From contig CAIULL010000070.1 of NCBI GenBank assembly GCA_903899985.1, forward strand, positions 80,101 to 144,100: DNA of 64,000 nt, in the 5' to 3' direction. This DNA is from an uncultured Schlesneria sp. (GTDB taxonomy: Bacteria; Planctomycetota; Planctomycetia; Planctomycetales; Planctomycetaceae). Under the pieces are notes generated by a model. The model was not told the origin of the DNA and ran no database searches. It saw nothing but the letters and a program-made list of their open reading frames with translations. Shown here in pieces: positions 56,400 to 64,000 of this stretch (positions are counted from its first letter, which is position 1; each line of letters starts with the position of its first letter). Both the position numbers and the translations under genes were made by a program.

Positions 56400-57344
56400 T
56401 CAAGCCGGTGACGTGATCAGCGTGGCATTGAAAAACTCACTCAGCCGCCGGTCGTATTCTACGGGACCGACTTCGCGGGCACTGTTGTGTTTGGCAGAAG
56501 GAACCACCCAGAGTTGTGCCGAAGGGGAGTCGATCCGTTTTTGTAAACCGCGTCCGACGTCGGGATGAACATAGTTGTCGCGTGCGCCAGCGACGAGCAG
56601 GACGGAACGATTCTTCAGCTTTGGCAGCCAGTTTTCCAGCACCACGTAGCGACGCTTTCGCAGCAGGCGACTCGTCCAACGAACCATGATTAATGTCACC
56701 CGCACGTGCCATTTCGGCAACATTTCCAGGACGTAACGAGGGACATATAAGGTCGCCCAGCGGAAGATGAAGTGCATCAGCAAGGCGTCCGTCGAATAGG
56801 CCCCTTCACAGCAAACGGCTTTGATATTTGCCGTTTCAGCGGCGGCGATCAAAGCGGGGGTTGATCCTCGGCTGACCCCCATAATTCCCAGCGGAAGCGA
56901 ATTGAGGTCTGAACGGCTTTCGATAAACCGGAGGGCGCTTCGGACGTCTTCGACTTCGAATGTCGTGGGCCAGTGGATCGGGGCATAACCCGGTTGCGGA
57001 TCGCTTTCACCCTGACTTCGAAAATCAAATGAGACAACAGTGTAGCCCGACTGTAACAGGCCGCTTGCGTACGTTGCCGCCGACCAGTGGCTTCCCTCGA
57101 GTTCAGGGCAGAATAGAATCACACCTTTGGCCGGACCGCTGATCTGGCGATGGATGCTTCCGCGGAGGGTAATTCCATCACTTGTCATGAACGAGATTTG
57201 TTCGGCTTCGGGGATCGGTGGAGACGAAACCACCGAGAATGGTGGCTTGGTCTCAAAAATACGAAGAATCAGCCGCACATAAATCAAATGGACGGTTAAA
57301 TCGATGATGACCAGCAAGGACAATAAGATCAGCAGCCAGAACAA
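56400..57344 (-). CDS. Membrane-anchored alpha/beta hydrolase
   Basis: This 314-residue protein has an N-terminal hydrophobic helix (residues 2-28) followed by an alpha/beta-hydrolase domain with nucleophile elbow GVSRGS (S158), SFDFRSQGESD before it, and a late acid/His pair in VAGARDNYVHPD and SAKHNSA. The substrate is unknown; ester or thioester hydrolysis is likely by fold. The start is TTG, since the preceding in-frame codons include a stop and the hydrophobic helix begins there. It lies 182 bp downstream of fabF on the same strand, with a CACTGCTTC hairpin in between, so it may be a separate or weakly read-through transcript of the fatty-acid cluster. Confidence 0.78.
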   Translation of the reverse strand: MFWLLILLSLLVIIDLTVHLIYVRLILRIFETKPPFSVVSSPPIPEAEQISFMTSDGITLRGSIHRQISGPAKGVILFCPELEGSHWSAATYASGLLQSGYTVVSFDFRSQGESDPQPGYAPIHWPTTFEVEDVRSALRFIESRSDLNSLPLGIMGVSRGSTPALIAAAETANIKAVCCEGAYSTDALLMHFIFRWATLYVPRYVLEMLPKWHVRVTLIMVRWTSRLLRKRRYVVLENWLPKLKNRSVLLVAGARDNYVHPDVGRGLQKRIDSPSAQLWVVPSAKHNSAREVGPVEYDRRLSEFFNATLITSPA

Positions 57345-57461
57345 AGGTCACATCCCCGAGCCAAACATCAGATAATTGACACGACGAAAACACAACACAC
57401 GTGTCACACGACGAGCGTCTTCGGTCGCGTCGTGTTCTTCACTTGTGGATAAACCGGCCAG

Positions 57462-57497
57462 GCCACTGCTTCTCTGAAGACTCCGACGCAGTGGCAC
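57462..57497. repeat. CACTGCTTC-type hairpin, copy 3
   Basis: GCCACTGCTTCTCTGAAG is followed by ACTCCGACGCAGTGGCAC, giving an imperfect stem (GCCACTGC/GCAGTGGC) just after the fabF stop codon. It is related to the CACTGCTTG hairpins at 26176, 32347 and 63871-63967. Confidence 0.6.
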
Positions 57498-57526
57498 GAA
57501 TGCTCGGATCAACCGCTGTCGTGAGA

Positions 57527-58807
57527 TCAGCCGTGAAATTCCGCAAAAATCAACGAACAATTCTGGCCGCCGAACCCGAAGCTGTTGGACAACGTACGAC
57601 GAACGGGTGCCTGGCGAGCTTCGTTCGGAACGTAATCCAGATCACAATCGGGGTCAGGGGTCTCATAGTTGATCGTTGGCGGCAGCACGTTGTCACGCAT
57701 TGATAAAAGACAGGTAATCGCTTCAACGCTGCCGGCGGCAGCAATCAGATGACCCATCATGCTTTTGATGCTGGAAACGGGTGTTTTGTAGGCTGAGGAA
57801 CCGAATGATGTCTTGATCGCTGCGGTTTCGACTTTGTCGTTGACTTCCGTGCTGGTTCCGTGGGCGTTGATGTACTGAATATCTTCGGGATTGAGCCTGG
57901 CGTCCTTGAGTGCCATGTTAATGCAGGCGACAGCACCACGGCCTTCGGGGTGAATATCAGTAATCCGGTACGCGTCTGCCGTTGAACCATAGCCGACCAG
58001 TTCCGCGTAAATTCGAGCTCCTCGTTTTTTCGCGTGTTCCAATTCTTCGAGGATCACCATTCCCGCCCCTTCGCCCAGGACGAAACCGTCCCGCTCGCGA
58101 TCAAACGGACGTGAAGCTCGTTGCGGATTCTGGTTATGCGTCGAAAGGGCTGTCAGCAGGTTGAATCCGGTCACTCCAAAGGGATGGATCATGCTGTGAG
58201 CACCCCCCGACAGCATCACGTCGGCGTCACCACGTCGAATAATTTCGGTGGCTTCGCCGATCGCCTGACTGGAGGCTGCACATGCGGTCAGACAGTTCAG
58301 ATTAGGGCCCTGGGCGTCGAACAGGCTGGCGAGGTGTCCGGCCGGCATGTTCGGTTCCTGTTCCAGTTCCTGTTGCGCATGCAATCGGGTCAATCCCTCA
58401 CGCGTGAACGCCTCCAGGTCGACATGACCGTCCTTTTGTGACTCGGCGATCAGACTCATCACGCGACCGAAGTCCTGCTGGCCTTCCCCGGCACCAAGGT
58501 AAATTCCGAATCGGGATGGATCGACCGAATTCAGCACACCGGAATCGTCGACCGCCTGACGGGCCGCACCGATCGCAAAGCGGATATTCAAGCCACAGTG
58601 CTCGAATCGCTTAGGATCTTCGACGTAGTCTTTCAGGTCGAAGTTTCGGACTTCGGCGGCAAAGGTCGTCGGAAAGTGCGAGGCGTCAAAGTGCGTGATC
58701 GGACCGATACCGCTTTTTGCTTCCTGCAGTGACTTCCACATTGTTTCGACAGTATTACCGATCGGAGTGATTGCCCCGATCCCCGTGATGACAACTCGCC
58801 GTCTCAT
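57527..58807 (-). CDS. fabF: Beta-ketoacyl-ACP synthase, FabF type
   Basis: This is a 426-residue condensing enzyme that extends acyl-ACP with malonyl-ACP. The catalytic triad is complete: C176 (CLTACAASSQAIGEA), H316 (NAHGTSTEVND) and H353 (SMMGHLIAAAG), with the C-terminal SNSFGFGGQN loop. ATG at 58807 is chosen because GGAG lies six bases before it; a GTG four codons upstream is less likely. It is the fifth gene of a minus-strand cluster (dehydratase, FabG, ACP, dehydratase, FabF). The gap to the preceding dehydratase holds a long palindrome that could affect read-through. Confidence 0.92.
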   Translation of the reverse strand: MRRRVVITGIGAITPIGNTVETMWKSLQEAKSGIGPITHFDASHFPTTFAAEVRNFDLKDYVEDPKRFEHCGLNIRFAIGAARQAVDDSGVLNSVDPSRFGIYLGAGEGQQDFGRVMSLIAESQKDGHVDLEAFTREGLTRLHAQQELEQEPNMPAGHLASLFDAQGPNLNCLTACAASSQAIGEATEIIRRGDADVMLSGGAHSMIHPFGVTGFNLLTALSTHNQNPQRASRPFDRERDGFVLGEGAGMVILEELEHAKKRGARIYAELVGYGSTADAYRITDIHPEGRGAVACINMALKDARLNPEDIQYINAHGTSTEVNDKVETAAIKTSFGSSAYKTPVSSIKSMMGHLIAAAGSVEAITCLLSMRDNVLPPTINYETPDPDCDLDYVPNEARQAPVRRTLSNSFGFGGQNCSLIFAEFHG

Positions 58808-58838
58808 GGTCAACTCCACATTTGCCCAGTAAACATTG

Positions 58839-58908
58839 GGGAGGGTGAGGCCCTTGCCGAACCGTTGCGAATTCGCAACTGACGGCTCAGCAGGAGCTTC
58901 GCCCTCCC
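58839..58908. repeat. 70-bp imperfect palindrome before fabF
   Basis: GGGAGGGTGAGGCCCTTGCC on the left and GGCTCAGCAGGAGCTTCG followed by CCCTCCC on the right form long imperfect arms. The centre GTTGCGAATTCGCAAC is a perfect palindrome. It fills most of the 144 bp between fabF and the dehydratase. A similar half (GGGAGGGCAAGTCTCCCGC) occurs near 54420, suggesting a dispersed family. Confidence 0.6.
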
Positions 58909-58951
58909 GGAATCTTACTTCAAGACGCTTTTTGCGCTCAGGCCGAAATTC

Positions 58952-59446
58952 TTATTGTGAACTTGCAGGCAACCCTTCACCCGCTTTTCCGACATCCATG
59001 ACTCCCAGAAGACGCATGGAAAAGACGAAATTCTTCTGGTCAATTTTCACGCCACCTTCGGCGTTTTCATCGACATGGGCGAAGACAATCTCACCATCCG
59101 CCACCAGTCGCTCGCCGACATGAGCCTGCACTTCGACCATGCCCCCTTCGTCGCGGGCATCAATCAATTTGGCCGTATACGTAAGCGTATCGCCTGGGAT
59201 TGCCCAGCTGTGAAACGTCATCTTCGGAACTTTGGCGAGGATGACGACACGGTTGAACTCATTCACTTTACCCAGCAGAATTCCGCCGGTTTGAGCCATC
59301 CCTTCGAGCATCAGCGATTGGGGCATGACCGGAAAGCCGGGAAAGTGGTCGTGCAGATGGTCTTCCGCCAGGGTGACGTTTTTAATCGCCTTGGCGTGCG
59401 AGCCATTTACAAATTCCACAAACCGGTCAATCCAGATCCAACGCAT
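58952..59446 (-). CDS. FabZ-like 3-hydroxyacyl-ACP dehydratase (second of two)
   Basis: This 164-residue hot-dog-fold protein has the FabZ active-site segment HFPGFPVMPQSLMLEGMAQ, with catalytic H34 and E48. The usual reaction is dehydration of 3-hydroxyacyl-ACP to trans-2-enoyl-ACP. It is about 35% or so similar by eye to the other dehydratase of the cluster at 60938-61432; the G-V of PGVL in that copy is Q-S here. The protein is slightly longer than a standard FabZ (about 145-150 residues) at the C-terminus. It starts 58 bp after the ACP gene. Confidence 0.85.
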   Translation of the reverse strand: MRWIWIDRFVEFVNGSHAKAIKNVTLAEDHLHDHFPGFPVMPQSLMLEGMAQTGGILLGKVNEFNRVVILAKVPKMTFHSWAIPGDTLTYTAKLIDARDEGGMVEVQAHVGERLVADGEIVFAHVDENAEGGVKIDQKNFVFSMRLLGVMDVGKAGEGLPASSQ

Positions 59447-59504
59447 ATTCTACTTCTTCCAGGCGAGCCGGGGGTGTGAACCCCCGGATTCTTCGCTTTC
59501 CAAA

Positions 59505-59900
59505 TCAGTTCAACTTTGATGCGAGAAAATTCACGACCATGTTGACCGTGAACAGGTCTTCCACGTTTTCGACTTTAGGATCAAGTGCCAGTTTATCGAT
59601 GGCAGCTTTGTCGGCGTGAGGCAACTTCGTCCGAAGTTCGCCCAGTCCCTTTTCGGTGACTTTGCCGTTTTCGGCAAAACCGGAATCGGCGGCGAAGAGG
59701 CTTTCTGGAAACAACTCGTTTCGGGGAATCTTAATCCCGAAGTTCTTTTCCAATCGAAAGACAATGTCCAGAAAGTCGATCGATTCGGCACCAAGGTCGG
59801 CTTTCAGCCGCGATGTCGGGGTCACTTCATCGTCGTCGACTCCTAAAGCGTCGATCAGCGTGGCTTTGACTTTCTCGTAAATCTCGTCGTGCGAAGGCAT
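59505..59900 (-). CDS. Acyl carrier protein, extended form
   Basis: This is a 131-residue acyl carrier protein, longer than the usual 75-80 residues. The phosphopantetheine site is DLGAESIDFLDIVFRLEKNFGI with S40. After helix 2 it has an insertion (about residues 55-110; FPESLFAADSGFAENGKVTEKGL...), and the last helix resumes with VENVEDLFTVNMVVNFL. Inserted ACPs of this kind accompany dedicated fatty acid or polyketide-like clusters. AGGAG seven bases before the ATG supports the start. It lies between FabG (285-bp gap) and the FabZ-like gene (58 bp). Confidence 0.9.
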   Translation of the reverse strand: MPSHDEIYEKVKATLIDALGVDDDEVTPTSRLKADLGAESIDFLDIVFRLEKNFGIKIPRNELFPESLFAADSGFAENGKVTEKGLGELRTKLPHADKAAIDKLALDPKVENVEDLFTVNMVVNFLASKLN

Positions 59901-60185
59901 CCAAGTTCTCCTGAGGATCATAAAACACAGGCTTTCAGGCCTGCCGCGATCCGATTCCAAATTTCACCCAAGTCAAAATATCATGAATTGTGGCCGGTGG
60001 ACGGGGCGAGGCATCATCCGGCCTAAACACAAATTCGATCTATTCAAAACCCGCATGCCCAGCCCGAGCATCACGGGGCTCTTTTTGACAAAATCTTGTT
60101 CTTCGGTCGTGTGGGCTTGCGCCCGTACATGTTTTTTGTGTCTGTCACGCATCGGCTGAAGCCCATGCTACGCGTCTGTCCAGTA

Positions 60186-60941
60186 TCAGGACATCCCGCC
60201 TAAGGTCAATCCTCCGTCGACTTTCAAAATCTGTCCGGTAATGTAGCTCGATTCATCGCTGGCCAGGAACAGCACGGCATTGGAGATATCATCTGGTTGT
60301 CCCAGCCGTTTGACCGGAATGGAGCCCTTGATCTTGTCTCCTGCGGCACTGACCACGGCACTTGTCATGTCCGTTTCAATAAAACCTGGTGCCACACAGT
60401 TCACCGTAATCCCGCGCTTGGCATATTCCGTCGCCAAACAACGCGAGAAACCTTCAATTCCCGCCTTGCTGGCGGCATAATTTGCCTGACCGGGATTGGA
60501 AAAGTCGGCTGCAACGCTCGACATATTCACGATCCGGCCATAGCGTTTTCCCATCATCGGACGAATTGCCGCCTGACAAAAGTTAAACACGCTGGTCAAG
60601 TTCGTCTGGATCACGTCGTTCCATTCCTCGGACGACATGGCCAGGACCAGTTGATCGCGAATAATTCCGGCGTTGTTCACAAGAATATCCAGCCGACCCC
60701 ATTTCGTTACGACATTTTCGATGGCGGCGTCGGCGTCGGCTTTTTTGGAAACGTCAGCCTGAATCGCGTAAACCTCACGTCCCTGTCCGGTCAGCTCGGC
60801 AACGAGCTTATCCGCAGCATCCTTATTTGACTGGTAGACGAACGCGACTTTGGCACCGCCGTTTGCAAGAGCCACAACGATCGCTTTTCCAATACCACGA
60901 CTACCGCCAGTCACCAGAGCGACTCGATCGGAGACTTTCAT
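60186..60941 (-). CDS. fabG: 3-oxoacyl-ACP reductase FabG
   Basis: This 251-residue short-chain dehydrogenase reduces 3-oxoacyl-ACP with NADPH. It shows TGGSRGIG (11-18), NNAG (89-92) and the full tetrad N114, S142, Y155 and K159 (Y-A-A-S-K). The C-terminal GFIETDMT and YITGQILKVDGGL are typical of FabG. The ATG at 60941 overlaps the preceding dehydratase stop codon (ATGA), so the two are translationally coupled; GGGAAG lies four bases before it. The 285-bp gap before the ACP gene shows no recognisable gene. Confidence 0.92.
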   Translation of the reverse strand: MKVSDRVALVTGGSRGIGKAIVVALANGGAKVAFVYQSNKDAADKLVAELTGQGREVYAIQADVSKKADADAAIENVVTKWGRLDILVNNAGIIRDQLVLAMSSEEWNDVIQTNLTSVFNFCQAAIRPMMGKRYGRIVNMSSVAADFSNPGQANYAASKAGIEGFSRCLATEYAKRGITVNCVAPGFIETDMTSAVVSAAGDKIKGSIPVKRLGQPDDISNAVLFLASDESSYITGQILKVDGGLTLGGMS

Positions 60942-61432
60942 ACACTTCCCTTTTCCACAGCGGGTGGAGTCCAAATCTGTTTAAAGATGTCCCGGTAGCT
61001 TTCACGTCGTAATTCGTCGGACGATGCCAGTTCGGGGTTTCGATCACTAAGATTAAATGTTTCCAGGACCAGTTTTGCGGAGACGGCGGAATCGCCGTTA
61101 ACCGTTCCGGAACCGCTGAAGCTCCATAAAGATCCTTCGTGTTTCTTTAATTCCATTTTCACGATCAAGGAGTTACCGGGGGTGACGAAACTGTTGTAAC
61201 GAATCGCCCGGACTTCCTTCAGCATGATCGTGCTGTGAGCAAAATCTTCGTCATAACGAATCAGCCAGCCACCCGCCTGGATCAGTGTTTCCAGCATGAG
61301 AACGCCCGGCATGACGGGGAAACCCGGAAAGTGATCCGCCAGATATTCTTCCGCCAACGACAAGTTCTTGCGTGCCGTGATGGACTTTTGCGGTTCCAGT
61401 TCGGTGATGCGATCAATCAGCAAAAAACGCAT
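60938..61432 (-). CDS. FabZ-like 3-hydroxyacyl-ACP dehydratase (first of two)
   Basis: This 164-residue hot-dog-fold dehydratase heads the cluster. The active-site segment is HFPGFPVMPGVLMLETLIQAGG with catalytic H34 and E48. Its C-terminal 40 residues (SDRNPELASSDELRRESYRDIFKQIW) are an extension beyond standard FabZ. The stop codon overlaps the fabG start (ATGA). Having two dehydratases in one cluster suggests different chain lengths, or that one acts as an isomerase-type FabA analogue. Confidence 0.86.
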   Translation of the reverse strand: MRFLLIDRITELEPQKSITARKNLSLAEEYLADHFPGFPVMPGVLMLETLIQAGGWLIRYDEDFAHSTIMLKEVRAIRYNSFVTPGNSLIVKMELKKHEGSLWSFSGSGTVNGDSAVSAKLVLETFNLSDRNPELASSDELRRESYRDIFKQIWTPPAVEKGSV

Positions 61433-62796
61433 TCATATTGTCCACTACAACTCGATCCGCTCGATACCCTTGTCGGGCGAGGCCTCGATTCCTGACACGA
61501 ACCAAGGGCAAAACAGCTTGCCAACGAGCGCCACCAAACCATTGATTGTATTTGCGTCAAGAAAACCACACAACCCTGGATCGGCTTTCTGGTTAACGTC
61601 GCCATAAGATGTGTTGTGATAATTGTTTACGATGTGTTTTGTTGTTGAAAATGACAAAAAGCTGGGTTGGGGTTTGTTTTGACGTGGCACAACAGGAGTA
61701 TTGTTCGGGCGTTGATCAGGCTAGCCTGACGGTGTTGCCCCACCGGAATCGTTCTTTTGACCCCTCCTGTTCTTCTGCTTTCTACTTTCACAAAATCACG
61801 GTCTTGCCGCTTCGGAGCCGAGCAAATGTCGAAAAGTTTGGCGCGGTTGGAACACATGTCAGAATTGTTTGGCGCGAAGGCTCGTGGGGTGCGCATTCTG
61901 AGTCTGTTGGACGGATTGCAGGGATTTTTTATTGGCGGGGGCCATGACGCGACGGCGAATTGGCAGATCTTGTTACCCGAATTTGAAACCGGTTCATTGT
62001 TTTCGGTTGACATCATTCGGCTGTTTCGAAGTTGTATAATGCGTGTGTTGTTTCGTAATATTTATATCATAGAGAATATAAAATAGATGTCGTCACTAAT
62101 GCGTGAGGGTGTGAGGGCTGTTTTTTTGAGATGTTTTCCTCGGAGTTACAGTCGTTTCTGAGGCAGTAGGGATTGTGATCTGGTGACGATAATATGCACC
62201 GTTGTGGTCGTTGTTTTGTGGTTTACCGCAATGAATGGCCTCGGATTAACGACGACGTCGCACTTGTTGTTGCTGCATTATTTCGCAGAATCAGGAATTT
62301 CTGGAACAGGATCAGATTGTCCTTGACGAAAGTCACGTGTTCGTCGAGAATAGTTGTTCCACTGTGTTGGTAATATATTGGATGTGGCTTAAAGCCCACC
62401 AGCATACAAGGGCCTGAGCAGCACTGACTCGCCAAAAGCAGAGGTCGCTGCCGAGACCGTGGAGGTCTCCATGTTGCGTTTCGTTTTAGGAAACCGCTTC
62501 TTTGCGCGCTCCCTGGATCACTCTGACAGTTTCGCTGTTGACGCGAACTGGTACCTGAGGGATCGGTCAAAGCAATTCCATCTTGATGCGGCGCGTTGTT
62601 GTCGTACTTGAGCGGTTCTGCGTTCGATCGCGTTAGGTTTCGGCGCCGGAAAACCGTTTCGTCTGCCATTTAACGTGGCTGGCTGTCAAACAAAATCCGT
62701 CTTTCGATGAGCCCTTTGCCGTAGCTCGCTGCGGTGAATCGCTCCGTGCACCGGCATTGCCTGTTCTGAATGTTCGTTTTCTTGAAGGAGTTACTC
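61433..62796. other. 1.36 kb region without a convincing gene
   Basis: This stretch separates the fatty-acid cluster (minus) from the DUF1559 gene (plus). TTGACA at 62007 and a perfect TATAAT at 62035-62040 are present, but 22 bp apart, longer than the usual 17. The DNA just after (to 62090) is AT-rich. Reading frames here (for example one across 62223-62669 on the minus strand) have compositions unlike proteins of this genome. AAGGAG at 62785-62790 is the ribosome binding site of the DUF1559 gene. It could hold a remnant of a lost gene or a non-coding RNA. Confidence 0.45.
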
Positions 62797-63852
62797 GTGA
62801 ATCGTCAAAGAGTTCGTCATCCGTCCCGTGCTTTTACTCTGATTGAACTGCTGGTGGTGATCGCGATTATCGCGGTTTTAATTGCCTTGCTGTTGCCCGC
62901 GGTACAGCAGGCCCGTGAAGCCGCTCGTCGAACCCAGTGCAAAAGCAATTTGAAGCAAATCGGTCTCGCGTTACACAACTATCACGACAACTATAACACG
63001 TTCCCCCCTGGCAATATGGATTATTCCGCCAACTGGAACAACGTGGTTCCTTTCACTGATCCTGGGGAACAATGGGGTTGGCCGGCGTTTATTCTGCCGC
63101 AACTTGACCAGGCAAATCTCTTTAATCAATTGAATCTCAATGGAATTCGCTTGAGCCAATATGGCACTGCTGCTTACGCCAACCTCAGGCCTTTAACGCG
63201 AACACCGCTTCGCGTCTATCGCTGCCCGTCAGACGTCGGTGCAAAGGATACCCTTCAGGGAACACCCGATGACCGGCACTTCACGGGTACGAGCTGGCCG
63301 TCGGGAGAATACATTGGCACGTCGAACTATGTCGGAATTCATGGAAACCGTCAGGCGCGAGCCTGGAACTGGTGGCTGAGCACCGGTGATCGCGTGGAAG
63401 AAGGGGCTTTCATGAATAATCAAGGGACGAAAACCTCGGACTTTGTGGATGGGCTGTCCAATACATTCATGGTTGGTGAACGATCTTGGCTCTGTAACGC
63501 CGCAGGCTGGGCCGGCAACCGGAATCCGCCAGGAACAGGGATGTGGGGGCAGTATTACACCCTGGCTCGCGTTGGTGACGCGACGACCTGCGGCGCAGGT
63601 GCGACAGGAAACCCTGCCCCCTTGAATGCTCCCTGGACCACTGTCGCTCAGCGACAATCATCCTGCTCGGAAGGATTGGGAAGCCAGCACACCGGGGGGG
63701 CACACTTCTTGTTTGGTGATGGTACGGTCCGTTTCATCAGCGACAATATCCAATACAGCAGCGGGGACGTCTGCGGGCGAATCTGGACGAATCTGGGTGT
63801 CTACAACAAGCTGGGCGTTCGCGACGATCGCCAACCGGTTGGTGATTTCTAA
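62797..63852 (+). CDS. DUF1559 protein with prepilin-type N-terminus
   Basis: This 351-residue protein starts with a prepilin-type leader: A12 then FTLIELLVVIAIIAVLIALLL, with the glutamate at mature position 5 and cleavage expected between A12 and F13. It continues PAVQQAREAARRTQCKSNLKQIGLALHNYHD, the DUF1559 hallmark, and ends with a GGAHFLFGDGTVRFI motif. DUF1559 proteins are highly multiplied in planctomycetes and are thought to be pseudopilins or surface proteins; their role is unresolved. GTG at 62797 is chosen because AAGGAG lies six bases before it. Two hairpin repeats follow the stop codon. Confidence 0.9.
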   Translation: MNRQRVRHPSRAFTLIELLVVIAIIAVLIALLLPAVQQAREAARRTQCKSNLKQIGLALHNYHDNYNTFPPGNMDYSANWNNVVPFTDPGEQWGWPAFILPQLDQANLFNQLNLNGIRLSQYGTAAYANLRPLTRTPLRVYRCPSDVGAKDTLQGTPDDRHFTGTSWPSGEYIGTSNYVGIHGNRQARAWNWWLSTGDRVEEGAFMNNQGTKTSDFVDGLSNTFMVGERSWLCNAAGWAGNRNPPGTGMWGQYYTLARVGDATTCGAGATGNPAPLNAPWTTVAQRQSSCSEGLGSQHTGGAHFLFGDGTVRFISDNIQYSSGDVCGRIWTNLGVYNKLGVRDDRQPVGDF

Positions 63853-63870
63853 GCACTGTTGCGCATCCTG

Positions 63871-63903
63871 TGCCACTGCTTCGGAGTCTTCGGAGAAGCA
63901 GTG
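63871..63903. repeat. CACTGCTTC-type hairpin, copy 4
   Basis: GCCACTGCTTCGGAGTC is followed by TTCGGAGAAGCAGTG (CACTGCTTC/GAAGCAGTG pairing), shortly after the DUF1559 stop codon. It is the first of two in tandem. Confidence 0.65.
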
Positions 63904-63931
63904 TCTTGACATCAATGTCGTTTTGCCTTTC

Positions 63932-63967
63932 GGCACTGCTTTACGGAAGACCGTCAAGCAGTGGCAC
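63932..63967. repeat. CACTGCTTG-type hairpin, copy 5
   Basis: CACTGCTTTACGG and CCGTCAAGCAGTG form a 13-bp stem with one mismatch around AAGA, followed by GCAC. It is the second of two in tandem after the DUF1559 gene and is closest to the copy at 32347. Confidence 0.7.
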
Positions 63968-64000
63968 AGTTTTCCGTGGAACACGCGTTTTCTTCGGTCT

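Noticed and set aside
57348..57560. A 70-codon minus-strand frame between fabF and the hydrolase
   Set aside because: It overlaps the fabF 3' end and the CACTGCTTC hairpin and has no protein-like pattern.
62007..62040. TTGACA/TATAAT as a definite promoter
   Set aside because: The 22-bp spacing is outside the usual 16-18 bp and the next gene is about 750 bp away, so it is noted only as a possibility.
62223..62669. A 148-codon minus-strand frame in the gap before the DUF1559 gene
   Set aside because: Its composition is unlike the other proteins here, it has no recognisable domain or ribosome binding site, and it could at most be a decayed gene.

Overview
The window reads as a chromosomal segment of a planctomycete, probably of the family Planctomycetaceae or a close relative. 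The evidence is: a DUF1552 protein paired with a DUF1592-type c-type cytochrome protein; a DUF1559 protein with a prepilin-like N-terminus; giant serine/threonine kinases fused to cyclase-like, ATPase and TPR modules; a formylmethanofuran dehydrogenase subunit C homologue (planctomycetes are among the few bacteria with tetrahydromethanopterin-linked C1 genes); and intergenic DNA rich in hairpin repeats. I do not assign a genus. No rRNA, tRNA, CRISPR array, prophage or intact transposase was recognised.

Layout. 0.2-4.7 kb: the DUF1592/DUF1552 pair on the minus strand. 5.0-15.7 kb: two near-duplicate kinase/pseudo-cyclase/AAA/TPR proteins of about 1500 aa flanking an FAD oxidoreductase, then a convergent cytochrome P450 (16.1-17.5 kb). 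17.9-25.1 kb: a 2064-aa membrane-anchored protein with two families of internal tandem repeats, followed by a squalene-cyclase-like repeat protein. 25.4-33.7 kb: a molybdenum cofactor and C1 region with mobA, fhcC, a MoeA fused to a periplasmic-binding-protein-like domain, and a second MoeA. It is interrupted by a formylglycine-generating-enzyme-like protein and a 1.8 kb repeat-rich gap. 33.9-37.8 kb: an ABC-F ATPase, a sugar-type solute-binding lipoprotein and a family 2 glycosyltransferase. 38.0-43.7 kb: an ECF sigma factor, overlapped by a mini-protein resembling the DnaJ C-terminal domain, then a 1588-aa membrane protein with an anti-sigma-like N-terminus and a PQQ-type beta-propeller. 43.8-47.6 kb: an OFA-family transporter, an RDD protein, a zinc-ribbon membrane protein and a ChbG/YdjC deacetylase. 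47.9-51.0 kb: a YtrA-type GntR regulator with an ABC ATPase and permease, preceded by a perfect palindrome lying on its likely promoter. 51.2-56.0 kb: a DUF6263-like secreted protein, an orphan histidine kinase, a lipoprotein with a clear terminator, and a VOC/DUF1338-like protein. 56.4-61.4 kb: a minus-strand fatty-acid-synthesis cluster (two FabZ-like dehydratases, FabG, ACP, FabF) followed by an alpha/beta hydrolase. 61.4-62.8 kb: a long apparently non-coding stretch. 62.8-63.9 kb: the DUF1559 protein.

Genes that probably work together are: the molybdenum cofactor set with the formylmethanofuran dehydrogenase subunit (a molybdo- or tungsto-enzyme in archaea, though its bacterial homologue acts as a formyltransferase/hydrolase); the sigma factor with its coupled mini-protein and membrane-bound putative anti-sigma protein; the GntR-ABC operon; and the fatty acid cluster. 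The intergenic DNA holds at least three repeat families: elements of about 150-177 bp bounded by GTTTAACC/GGTTAAAC, CACTGCTTG hairpins, and units of about 144 bp built on the palindrome AAGTTGGCCAACTT. Several perfect inverted repeats without T-tracts lie near gene ends.
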